5,554 nt of DNA. Origin: an uncultured Ruminococcus sp. (GTDB taxonomy: Bacteria; Bacillota; Clostridia; Oscillospirales; Ruminococcaceae). Position 1 is the first letter of the stretch; each line of letters opens with the position of its first letter. Below, in pieces: positions 1 to 5,398 of the stretch. The stretch spans positions 1 through 5,554 of the forward strand of contig NZ_CAMHRZ010000235.1 in NCBI RefSeq assembly GCF_946187255.1, written 5' to 3'. The position numbers and the translations under genes were made by a program. A model generated the notes under the pieces. It searched no databases and had not been told where the DNA came from. It saw nothing but the letters and a program-made list of their open reading frames with translations.

Positions 1-14
1 CGCAGAGGGGGTAT

Positions 15-31
15 GGGGGGCTCCGCCACCC
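15..31 (-). other. Short GC-rich stem after the HD-GYP gene, no U-tract
   Basis: On the minus strand GGGTGGC (31-25) can pair with GCCCCCC (21-15) through a GGA loop with one mismatch, 13 bp after the stop codon. A terminator is expected here, but no T-run follows before the window ends. An alternative stem uses GCGGAG with CTCTGC near positions 2-27. It may be part of a terminator or of an intergenic repeat running out of the window. Confidence 0.25.
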
Positions 32-43
32 ATTTAGATAGCA

Positions 44-1525
44 TTATGAATTATCCAAGCCGTATATCGACATCGCCATCAGTATGCTGCCCACTATGGA
101 ACGCAGCTCGGCTATGATCTCGGGCGTCCTGTTCGCTACGGTCTTGAAGTCGCCGCCGCGCACCGCTTCCTCCAGAGATGCCGCAAAATCAGATATGCTC
201 ATCGCCCCGACTGTCTTGGAGGCGCTTTTCAGTGAGTGTATATATACCTTGTACTGCTCCATATTGCCGCAGGCTACGCATTCCTCAAGGTGGCGTATCC
301 TGTCATCAGTTCCGCCTGTGAATTCCGTCAGCATCTCCGCATAGAATTCGGTATCATTCATGCAGTACTTCATGCCTACCGCCGTATCCAGTCCGTTCGC
401 TTCCAGCATTGAAAGGAAGCCAAACACGAATTCCTTGTCCGCCGCAGGATCCTGATGCTCGACTTTTACGCCGTCGTCGCTTACAAGGTATGTCTCGGGA
501 TCTTCTCTCATACTGTACTCCGTATCCTCTGCGATCATATCCAGCATTATGTCCGCAAATCTTGGGTCGAACTGGGTACCCTTGTTGCTCTCCAGTTCGT
601 TCTTTATATACCCCTGGGCGTATATCTCATGATAGCTCCTGCGGGATGACATGGCGTCGTAAGCGTCCGCCACTGCGATTATCCTCGCTTCCTCCGGGAT
701 ATCTTCGCCTTTCAGCCCTTCGGGGTAGCCGGTGCCGTCGTACCTCTCGTGGTGGTACCTCGCACCTATGGCGAGCTCGGGCATCTCGGTGATCTTTTTG
801 AGTATATCATACCCGACAATGGGGTGGGTCTTTATCACGTCATACTCCTCGGGAGTCAGCTTTGTGGGCTTGTTTATTATAACGTCGGGCACGCCGATCT
901 TGCCCACATCGTGCAGCAAGCCCATCATGTATACCTTTTTCTGATCCGCTTCGGAATACCCTGCGCTCCTGGCTATCTCCCGCGAATACTCCGCAACTCG
1001 GGTGGAATGACCTTTGGTGTACCTGTCCTTAACATCCACCGCCTCCGCAAGCGCCTCCACCATCTGCATGGATAGCCTGTCGTTTTTGCGGTGTTCCTCA
1101 ATATAGTCCTTGCTCAGTTTTTCGGCTTCGGTCTTCAGGTCGTTCTGCAGTTTGTTGAGCTCTATGGTGTTCTTCACCCTTAAAATCAGCACCGAAGCCA
1201 CAAAGGGCTTGCCCACAAAGTCGGCAGCGCCTGAGGAAAGCGCCTTAGTCTCGGTCTCCGCATCGCTGTCAGCGGTGAGGAATATAACGGGGATATGCCT
1301 TGCATGGTGTACCGATCTCAGTTTTTGTATAGTTTCAAAGCCGTCTATCCCCGACATATGCAGGTCGAGCAGTATCAGGTCGGGGATGGTGGTCTTGACG
1401 TATTCCAGCAGTTCCTCGCCCGAATTCATGCAGTCCACAGTATAGCCGTAGAGGGTAAGGATACGTTTTGCGGCTTTCAGATTTCCGTTGTCATCATCTG
1501 TTACAGCTATGCGATAAGGATCCAT
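44..1525 (-). CDS. Response regulator with REC, HD-GYP phosphodiesterase and C-terminal Hpt domains
   Basis: A 493-residue cytoplasmic signalling protein predicted to hydrolyse cyclic di-GMP under control of phosphorylation. REC domain (about 4-122): acidic cluster D10-D12, phospho-acceptor D54 in LLDLHM, T84 and K106 in GKP. A charged linker, probably coiled coil (about 123-150), leads into HD-GYP (about 152-335): GHS with H173, HD pair H205/D206 with K209, H234, H258-H259, DGTGYPEG (263-270), VADAYDAM (285-292) and GTQFDP (316-321). All metal and GYP signature residues are present, so it should be catalytically competent. Residues about 366-490 form an Hpt-type helical domain with H430 in IHSLKSASKTVGA. 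REC-HD-GYP is common; the C-terminal Hpt is not. ATG at 1523-1525 has GGAGG at 1533-1537, 7 nt upstream, overlapping the end of the receiver gene's spacer. The gene is second in a two-gene operon. Family and domains are secure; c-di-GMP (rather than another cyclic nucleotide) as substrate is inferred from the family. Confidence 0.95.
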   Translation of the reverse strand: MDPYRIAVTDDDNGNLKAAKRILTLYGYTVDCMNSGEELLEYVKTTIPDLILLDLHMSGIDGFETIQKLRSVHHARHIPVIFLTADSDAETETKALSSGAADFVGKPFVASVLILRVKNTIELNKLQNDLKTEAEKLSKDYIEEHRKNDRLSMQMVEALAEAVDVKDRYTKGHSTRVAEYSREIARSAGYSEADQKKVYMMGLLHDVGKIGVPDVIINKPTKLTPEEYDVIKTHPIVGYDILKKITEMPELAIGARYHHERYDGTGYPEGLKGEDIPEEARIIAVADAYDAMSSRRSYHEIYAQGYIKNELESNKGTQFDPRFADIMLDMIAEDTEYSMREDPETYLVSDDGVKVEHQDPAADKEFVFGFLSMLEANGLDTAVGMKYCMNDTEFYAEMLTEFTGGTDDRIRHLEECVACGNMEQYKVYIHSLKSASKTVGAMSISDFAASLEEAVRGGDFKTVANRTPEIIAELRSIVGSILMAMSIYGLDNS

Positions 1526-1538
1526 GACCTGCCCTCCT

Positions 1539-1904
1539 TTATTCTATCCCGTTATTTTTAAGTATCCCCAGCAGCACAGAGATCTCGACGGGTTTAGCGA
1601 TACAGCCCACAGCGCCCAGTTCACGGGCGGCATTATCCGCAGCGGCGCCGGGCGTGCCCGTCATCAGGCAGACCCGCGCATCTTTCAGCGCATCGTCCGA
1701 ACGTATGCCTTTGAGCACTTCTATGCCGTTTTCCTGCGGCATCTCGATATCAAGGAACGTTATAGCGGGCTTCTCGCTTCTTATAAGCTCAGCGCCCTCA
1801 TGACCGCTTTCGGCGGATATGCATATATGTCCCTGCTTTTTCAGCATGAACCCTATCATTCTTGTTACCATAGGATCATCATCTATCAACAAGATCTTAC
1901 TCAT
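1539..1904 (-). CDS. Stand-alone CheY-like response regulator receiver
   Basis: A 121-residue single-domain receiver with no output domain. The acidic pocket is D8-D10 (IDDDP), the phospho-acceptor is D52 in FLDIEMP, the switch threonine is T82 in LMTGT and the conserved lysine is K104 in AKP. Length is that of one REC domain, so it probably acts by protein contact or as a phosphate shuttle. ATG at 1902-1904 is preceded by GGAGG (1914-1918) with 9 nt spacing. Its stop lies 13 bp before the start of the REC-HD-GYP-Hpt gene, and that gene's ribosome binding site sits in this gap, so the two are almost certainly cotranscribed. A strong promoter lies about 145-170 bp upstream, leaving a leader of about 135 nt that is mostly a long inverted repeat. 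No histidine kinase is encoded in the window. A phosphate exchange with the Hpt domain of the next gene is inference. Confidence 0.93.
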   Translation of the reverse strand: MSKILLIDDDPMVTRMIGFMLKKQGHICISAESGHEGAELIRSEKPAITFLDIEMPQENGIEVLKGIRSDDALKDARVCLMTGTPGAAADNAARELGAVGCIAKPVEISVLLGILKNNGIE

Positions 1905-1910
1905 TTGTCG

Positions 1911-1927
1911 TTACCTCCCTGCAAGGG
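1911..1927 (-). promoter_or_regulatory. Ribosome binding site of the receiver gene with overlapping mini-hairpin
   Basis: Read on the minus strand, AGGGAGGTAA (1920-1911) is the Shine-Dalgarno sequence, with GGAGG at 1914-1918. Directly 5' lies CCCT (1927-1924), able to pair with AGGG (1920-1917) across a TGC loop. The 4-bp stem takes in two bases of the GGAGG core, so partial masking is possible. The site itself is clear; the masking is only a suggestion. Confidence 0.6.
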
Positions 1928-1934
1928 TATTTAT

Positions 1935-2030
1935 ATTAAACGTCATTGAAATTGCTTCCTTGCGAACTTCGCAAAAGCATATATCGAACTTTTACTCGTT
2001 CGCATAGTGCAATTTCTAATGTCGTTTAAT
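1935..2030. repeat. 96-bp imperfect inverted repeat (long hairpin or MITE-like element) in the receiver leader
   Basis: The left arm (1935-1967) and right arm (1998-2030) are near-perfect inverted copies. The paired blocks are 1935-1942 with 2023-2030 (8 bp), 1944-1947 with 2018-2021 (4 bp), 1948-1955 with 2009-2016 (8 bp) and 1961-1967 with 1998-2004 (7 bp). These are separated by one T/T mismatch, a 1-nt bulge (2017) and a 5x4 internal loop. A further 5-bp stem (1973-1977 with 1989-1993, slightly offset) tops the hairpin. The element is flanked on both sides by TTAT (1931-1934 and 2031-2034), as a target duplication would be, although 4 AT bases can match by chance. It contains no ORF. The predicted promoter just to the right would transcribe all of it into the leader of the receiver gene. 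No U-tract follows on either strand, so it is not a simple terminator. Confidence 0.85.
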
Positions 2031-2046
2031 TTATTTCTGTGCATAT

Positions 2047-2075
2047 ATTATAACACATTTCGCAGGCATAATCAA
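2047..2075 (-). promoter_or_regulatory. Sigma-A-type promoter of the two-component operon
   Basis: On the minus strand, TTGATT (2075-2070) and TATAAT (2052-2047) are separated by exactly 17 bp. The bases before the -10 give TGT-TATAAT, an extended -10. A start site near 2040 would give a leader of about 135 nt before the receiver ATG at 1904. The perfect -10, optimal spacing and correct orientation make this a strong prediction; the start site itself is inferred. Confidence 0.85.
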
Positions 2076-2114
2076 GAGGTTATGACAAAATATCTCATCA
2101 ATTAAGCAAAAGAT

Positions 2115-2146
2115 ACATTTTAACAAAAGAAAAACATTTTACAAAA
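2115..2146. repeat. Two AT-rich near-identical 13-14 bp direct repeats upstream of the promoter
   Basis: ACATTTTAACAAAA (2115-2128) and ACATTTTACAAAA (2134-2146) differ by one A and recur at a 19-bp interval. Each has a small TTTT/AAAA dyad. They lie about 40-70 bp upstream of the -35 box of the receiver operon promoter and could be an UP-like or regulator-binding region. The repeats are seen directly; the function is unknown, and AT-rich DNA easily gives such matches. Confidence 0.45.
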
Positions 2147-2281
2147 CGCCCGTCCGCCGCCCTCAAAAGCCCGAAAAATCGCCCTCTTTCGGATGCGCCT
2201 TCGACCGGATACCGGGTCGGCAACAAATCGCAATAAATGGTCAGTTCGCCGCTCGTGCCGCGCCTCTGCACAAAAGATATA
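2147..2281. other. GC-rich gene-free segment with short stems
   Basis: This is the rest of the 377-bp gap between the lipoprotein gene and the receiver gene. It is clearly more GC-rich than the AT-rich promoter region beside it. It contains a stem with TAT loop at 2202-2219 (about 7 bp with one bulged base) and a 6-bp stem at 2171-2192. No ORF with a ribosome binding site was found in it; a 55-codon plus-strand frame from the ATG at 2193 has none and reads into the lipoprotein gene antisense. The sharp change of composition suggests an intergenic repeat or a structured 3' end, but nothing recognised. Confidence 0.4.
2165..2192 (-). terminator. Weak candidate terminator of the lipoprotein gene
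   Basis: On the minus strand, CCGAAA (2192-2187) can pair with TTTCGG (2176-2171) over a 10-nt loop, followed by GC and TTTT (2168-2165). The stem is short and half A/T and the U-run is only four, about 90 bp after the lipoprotein stop. It is the best candidate in the gap but poor by itself. Confidence 0.3.
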
Positions 2282-2728
2282 TCAACCGGTTGAGAACACC
2301 AGAGAGGCGTTTTCGGTTTGCAGGGAGATTATCTCGCCGCCCTTTGTTTCGGCGTGGTAGCCCTCGCCCGAGGTGCCTTTGCCTGCGATGATATCATCAA
2401 GGGCTTTTGTCACCTGCGGGACAAGTCCGCTGTCGGGCAGATCGGCTATGTCGGCTTCGTAGGTCAGCCCCTCGGCGGAGATGACGCATATCTCGGGGGA
2501 CGCCGTCAGCGTCAGCCCGCTGATGCATTCGGGTGCGGTGAACTCACACTCCCACATCCCCGCGCCGCCCCTGCGCAGGCGGGCTTCGTATTCACGACCG
2601 CCTATGGTGATATTTGCGTTCTTGTCAAATTCCCCACTTATGACCTCCTTGCCTTTGGTATGGCTCTCAGCCCCGCATCCCGTGAGCATCACTGCCGCCG
2701 CAGCTGCCGCTGTAATTATCCTCTTCAT
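2282..2728 (-). CDS. Small secreted lipoprotein of unknown function
   Basis: A 148-residue protein with a type II signal peptide: MKR, a hydrophobic stretch with six alanines (residues 7-12), and lipobox LTGC with C18 as the lipidated cysteine. It should sit on the outer face of the membrane. The mature part (about 130 residues) is rich in beta-prone segments (NITIGGREYEARL, GLTLTASPEICVIS) and has a short predicted helix around VTKALDDIIAG. This layout is loosely like the LolA-type lipoproteins found near acpS in other Firmicutes, but no diagnostic motif is visible and no family is assigned. The frame stays open upstream to 2899, but the ATG at 2726-2728 is chosen because GGGAGG lies 6 nt before it (GGAGG at 2735-2739) and the signal peptide starts there. 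A perfect terminator hairpin lies directly upstream, with no clear promoter of its own, so expression is probably read-through from the nnr operon. The stop is inside a 12-bp palindrome. Confidence 0.85.
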   Translation of the reverse strand: MKRIITAAAAAAVMLTGCGAESHTKGKEVISGEFDKNANITIGGREYEARLRRGGAGMWECEFTAPECISGLTLTASPEICVISAEGLTYEADIADLPDSGLVPQVTKALDDIIAGKGTSGEGYHAETKGGEIISLQTENASLVFSTG

Positions 2729-2743
2729 GCTGTACCTCCCGAT

Positions 2744-2773
2744 AAAAAACGGCTCTCCGTTAAAGAGAGCCGT
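2744..2773 (-). terminator. Intrinsic terminator after nnr
   Basis: On the minus strand, ACGGCTCTC (2773-2765) and GAGAGCCGT (2757-2749) form a perfect 9-bp stem with a 7-nt loop, followed directly by a run of T (2749-2744, six including the last paired base). It begins 17 bp after the nnr stop codon and is the textbook form of a Rho-independent terminator. Oddly, the lipoprotein ribosome binding site begins only about 4 nt beyond the T-run, so it may act as a partial terminator or attenuator inside a longer operon. Confidence 0.92.
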
Positions 2774-2790
2774 GATATTACGGTGTATAC

Positions 2791-4380
2791 TTACCCCTCG
2801 CCTTCCTCCAGCTGTTTGAGGAAGAAGGGCAGGTAAGCCAGTATATCCCTTGCCAGGATGCCGCGCTCCGAGCGCTTCTTGCTCAGTTCCTCCGCACATC
2901 TGCCCATTACCATGCAGGCAAGTATGCAGTTGATGAGGGAAGAACGCTTTGTCTGCGCAGTGAGTGATGCGATGAGTCCTGCCAGCATATCTCCCGAGCC
3001 GCCCTTGGACAGCGCGGTATTTCCGGCGGTAACTATCTCCGTGCGGTCAGCGCAGCATACTATGGTCTCCGAGGACTTGGCAACTACAGTCACGCCGTAC
3101 TTGTGGGAGAAGTCGTAGGTGTATTTAAGTCTGTCCGAAAGGACTTCATCCTGCGATACGCCGCACATCCTTGCCAGCTCGCCCGGGTGAGGTGTGAGTA
3201 TCACCGTTGACTGTTTCTTCAACAGTACATCTATATTCGGGACGAGGGAATTTATTCCGTCAGCGTCGATTATTACAGGCACGGGAGACTTTTCCACCAG
3301 CTCAGCCACCAGCTTTTCGGTCTCGGGAGTGTGACCCAGTCCGCAGCCCAGCAGCAGCGCCTTGGCATCGGTAAGTCTTTCGAGTATCTCCGCTGCGTTA
3401 TCCGAGGATATGCAGCCCTTGTCATCCGACTTCATCCTGCTGAATATACACTCGTAGAGATTTGCCGAAAGTGCATCCACCACTTTATCGGTGCTGCATA
3501 CTTCCACCAGACCTGCGCCCATCCTCATGGCAGCAGTGGCGGCAATGCCTGCCGCACCGACAAATCTGTCACTGCCGCAAACGCATACCAGCTTGCCGAA
3601 GGTGCCTTTGTGCGCCCAGGGCTTGCGTGAGGTCAGGAACTTTTGACCCAGATGAGCGTTATCCAGCATACAAGCCTTTGAGTATATCTCATTTGCCATT
3701 ATCTCATCGCCCACAGTGGCTGCGGGAGGTATGCCTATATCCTCAACGTATACCTTTCCGCAGAAATACTTTGCGGGTGAGAGCAGCATACCCAGCTTTT
3801 TGGCGTGCATGGTGCAGGTGATATCCGCAGTTACCGCCAGTACCCCCGCCTGACCGCTCCTCGCATCCACGCCCGAGGGGATATCACAGGCGATAACGCG
3901 CTTGGCATAGGTATTGAGGTGTATGAACAGCGGCTGCAGGTCGCGCTCTATCTCACCCGAAAAACCTGTACCGAAGATGCAGTCAACGACAATGGTGCTC
4001 TCGCTGATGGCTTTTGCCCAGGGATGCGAGGTGTCGCCGTCATAGAATATGACTTCGACTTCCTTGTTCAGCTTGTTGTAGGCATTGTTTGCCAGCTCCG
4101 TAGCGGGCTTGCCGCAGCAAAGCACCACCTTTGTGCTTATCCCGCTGCGGAACAGATGGTTCGCAGCTACCATGCCGTCGCCGCCGTTGTTGCCCTTGCC
4201 CGCCAGTATAACTATCTCGGGTGTGTCGGGCTGACCGTCGCTGTTCGCTTCGGTCATAACATGGGCTGCCAGCCTTTCGCCCGCCGCCGCCATAAGGGCT
4301 GCCGCACTGACTCCCAGCTCCTCCGATCTTTTTTCACAGTTTTTCATCTGCTCAACTGTCAGGATCCTGTCCTTTATCAT
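2791..4380 (-). CDS. nnr: Bifunctional NAD(P)HX epimerase / ADP- or ATP-dependent NAD(P)HX dehydratase
   Basis: A 529-residue cytoplasmic metabolite-repair enzyme that restores damaged hydrated NADH and NADPH. The N-terminal YjeF_N epimerase domain (about 5-225) has GKGNNGGDG (61-69), VVDCIFGTGFSGE (131-143) with D133, and CDIPSGVDA (165-173). The C-terminal ribokinase-like dehydratase domain (about 245-520) has HKGTFGKLVCVCGS (257-270), DADGIN (372-377), TPHPGE (396-401), the lysine at 435, and the nucleotide-binding GNTALSKGGSGDMLAG (453-468) with D464. Length and domain order match bacterial Nnr (YjeF) fusions, and no key motif is missing. Whether ADP or ATP is used cannot be read here; bacterial members usually use ADP. 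ATG at 4378-4380 follows AGGAGGT (4387-4393) with 6 nt spacing. It lies 49 bp downstream of acpS, with which it is a frequent Firmicute neighbour, and ends 17 bp before a strong terminator. Confidence 0.97.
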   Translation of the reverse strand: MIKDRILTVEQMKNCEKRSEELGVSAAALMAAAGERLAAHVMTEANSDGQPDTPEIVILAGKGNNGGDGMVAANHLFRSGISTKVVLCCGKPATELANNAYNKLNKEVEVIFYDGDTSHPWAKAISESTIVVDCIFGTGFSGEIERDLQPLFIHLNTYAKRVIACDIPSGVDARSGQAGVLAVTADITCTMHAKKLGMLLSPAKYFCGKVYVEDIGIPPAATVGDEIMANEIYSKACMLDNAHLGQKFLTSRKPWAHKGTFGKLVCVCGSDRFVGAAGIAATAAMRMGAGLVEVCSTDKVVDALSANLYECIFSRMKSDDKGCISSDNAAEILERLTDAKALLLGCGLGHTPETEKLVAELVEKSPVPVIIDADGINSLVPNIDVLLKKQSTVILTPHPGELARMCGVSQDEVLSDRLKYTYDFSHKYGVTVVAKSSETIVCCADRTEIVTAGNTALSKGGSGDMLAGLIASLTAQTKRSSLINCILACMVMGRCAEELSKKRSERGILARDILAYLPFFLKQLEEGEG

Positions 4381-4429
4381 CTTCGTACCTCCTGTCTTTC
4401 GGGTATCCCCCGAGGTTTATTATTCTCAT

Positions 4430-4801
4430 TTATTTCGGGAATGCTATCACCGTTGCCGCCGCATACTCCCGTGTATGTGTTATGCTTATCTCAAAATCCA
4501 GTCCGCGTTCCTCGGCTATCTCAGCCGCCTTGCCGTAAAGCATAAGGTGCGGACACCCCAGTTCGTCGTGAACTACCGCCACCTCCGACATCTCAAAGCC
4601 CCTTACGCCCGTGCCGAGACTTTTTGCAAAGGCTTCCTTGGCTGCCCAGCAGCCCGCCATACTTTCGGCGGGGTCACGGAAGGAAGAAAAATATTCCATT
4701 TCCGCAGGGGCATACACCCGCCTGACGAACCTTTCCTTTTCGCAGGACTTCCTTATCCTTGCGACTTCCACCAGATCTGTGCCGACCTTGAAGGGAGACA
4801 T
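4430..4801 (-). CDS. acpS: Holo-[acyl-carrier-protein] synthase
   Basis: A 123-residue phosphopantetheinyl transferase that moves the 4'-phosphopantetheine arm from coenzyme A to a serine of apo-ACP, activating fatty-acid synthesis. The family signatures are complete: GTDLVEVARI near the N-terminus with metal ligand D9, and CWAAKEAFAKSLGTG (51-65) with K55 and metal ligand E56. The C-terminal ISITHTREYAAA (105-116) with H109 is also typical. Length is normal for AcpS. The ATG (4799-4801) shares one base with the stop of the upstream membrane-protein gene (TAATG), which suggests translational coupling. Its ribosome binding site GGAGGA (4811-4816) is inside that gene's last codons, 9 nt from the start. 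nnr follows after 49 bp containing only nnr's ribosome binding site and a short 5-bp stem. Confidence 0.97.
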   Translation of the reverse strand: MSPFKVGTDLVEVARIRKSCEKERFVRRVYAPAEMEYFSSFRDPAESMAGCWAAKEAFAKSLGTGVRGFEMSEVAVVHDELGCPHLMLYGKAAEIAEERGLDFEISITHTREYAAATVIAFPK

Positions 4802-5343
4802 TACTCAAAGTCCTCCGCAGGCTTGTCGGAAACGTTCACCTTGTTCCTCAGATTTCTGGGGAGATGGGTCTTTATAACCCTCAGCATATCCTCATTTGGT
4901 GTGAATATCAGCCTTGTATCGCCGTGATCGGGGTGCTTGACATCCAGGAACCAGTCCTTCATATCGCTGTTCATGGCAGAAGCTATGACGACCGTCCTGT
5001 CACCGTCCGCACCGCCGTTATACTCACCGATATCGGTAGCGTCATTGACTTTCAGAGTTATCAGGTGCTTACGGCTCCTTGCGGCGATGACCTTATCCAC
5101 ATCCAGGTCGCCGTTGGTGAAGATATATTCATACTCCAGTTCGAGATTTCTGATAAGATGCACACCGCCGTACACGGAAAGACCTGCGAGGAAGAAAGCG
5201 ATGGGCAGGAATGCGCGGAACATGACCGCGAACATTATTATACCGAACCCGAGAGCGATGCTTGCGAACGCAATGAGGAATCGCATGGTGGTATCCTTAG
5301 AAGTATTTTCCTTTTTAATGATCTGTTCTTTAAAGCTGTCCAT
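4801..5343 (-). CDS. Two-helix membrane protein of unknown function (DUF6106-like)
   Basis: A 180-residue protein. A short charged N-terminus (1-20) is followed by two adjacent hydrophobic helices (about 21-42 and 43-64, a tight hairpin), then a soluble domain of about 115 residues that should face the cytoplasm, with a basic segment AARSRKH (87-93). The stretch LEYEYIFTNGDLDVDKVIA (69-87) just after the second helix recalls a family of clostridial proteins known to me as DUF6106. That assignment is from memory of the motif, not a search. No catalytic motif is visible. ATG at 5341-5343 has GGAGG (5351-5355) 7 nt upstream, and a good promoter lies about 56-84 bp upstream, so it heads the operon with acpS and nnr. 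The stop overlaps the acpS start by one base. Function unknown; the operon place suggests only coexpression with coenzyme and lipid housekeeping. Confidence 0.88.
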   Translation of the reverse strand: MDSFKEQIIKKENTSKDTTMRFLIAFASIALGFGIIMFAVMFRAFLPIAFFLAGLSVYGGVHLIRNLELEYEYIFTNGDLDVDKVIAARSRKHLITLKVNDATDIGEYNGGADGDRTVVIASAMNSDMKDWFLDVKHPDHGDTRLIFTPNEDMLRVIKTHLPRNLRNKVNVSDKPAEDFE

Positions 5344-5358
5344 TACTGAGCCTCCGAT

Positions 5359-5396
5359 TTTACTTTCGATACTATAATATTAAATACTTTACTTTC
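5359..5396. repeat. 9-bp direct repeat in the leader of the membrane-protein gene
   Basis: On the minus strand GAAAGTAAA occurs at 5396-5388 and again at 5367-5359, 29 bp apart, between the -10 box and the ribosome binding site. Both copies would lie in or just at the start of the transcript. This could be a binding site or chance in AT-rich DNA. Confidence 0.35.
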
Positions 5397-5398
5397 AG

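Noticed and set aside
1935..2030. Long hairpin as a bidirectional Rho-independent terminator
   Set aside because: No T-run follows the stem on either strand, the loop is 30 nt, and the element lies downstream of a promoter and upstream of the gene it serves.
1905..2281. Cyclic-di-GMP riboswitch controlling the HD-GYP operon
   Set aside because: The leader shows one long hairpin and none of the conserved c-di-GMP-I or -II aptamer features I would recognise; the operon content alone is not evidence.
2193..2360. 55-codon plus-strand frame starting in the GC-rich gap
   Set aside because: It has no ribosome binding site, runs antisense into the lipoprotein gene and has low-information, arginine/serine-rich translation.
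2729..2899. Longer N-terminus (57 more codons) for the lipoprotein, starting at 2899
   Set aside because: The extension overlaps the end of nnr in another frame and runs through the terminator hairpin; the internal ATG at 2728 has a strong ribosome binding site and starts a classic lipoprotein signal peptide.
4394..4416. Hairpin between acpS and nnr as a terminator
   Set aside because: Only a 5-bp stem (TCGGG/CCCGA) with no T-run; it is followed directly by the nnr ribosome binding site.
3805..4545. 246-codon plus-strand open frame
   Set aside because: It is antisense to nnr and acpS, whose motifs are complete, and its translation has no recognisable domain and an improbable composition.
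4864..5349. 161-codon plus-strand open frame
   Set aside because: It mirrors the membrane-protein gene, which has its own promoter and ribosome binding site; no start signal is seen for the plus-strand frame.
5371..5380. Plus-strand TATAAT (5373-5378) as a divergent promoter
   Set aside because: No acceptable -35 hexamer lies 16-18 bp upstream, and no plus-strand gene follows before the window ends.
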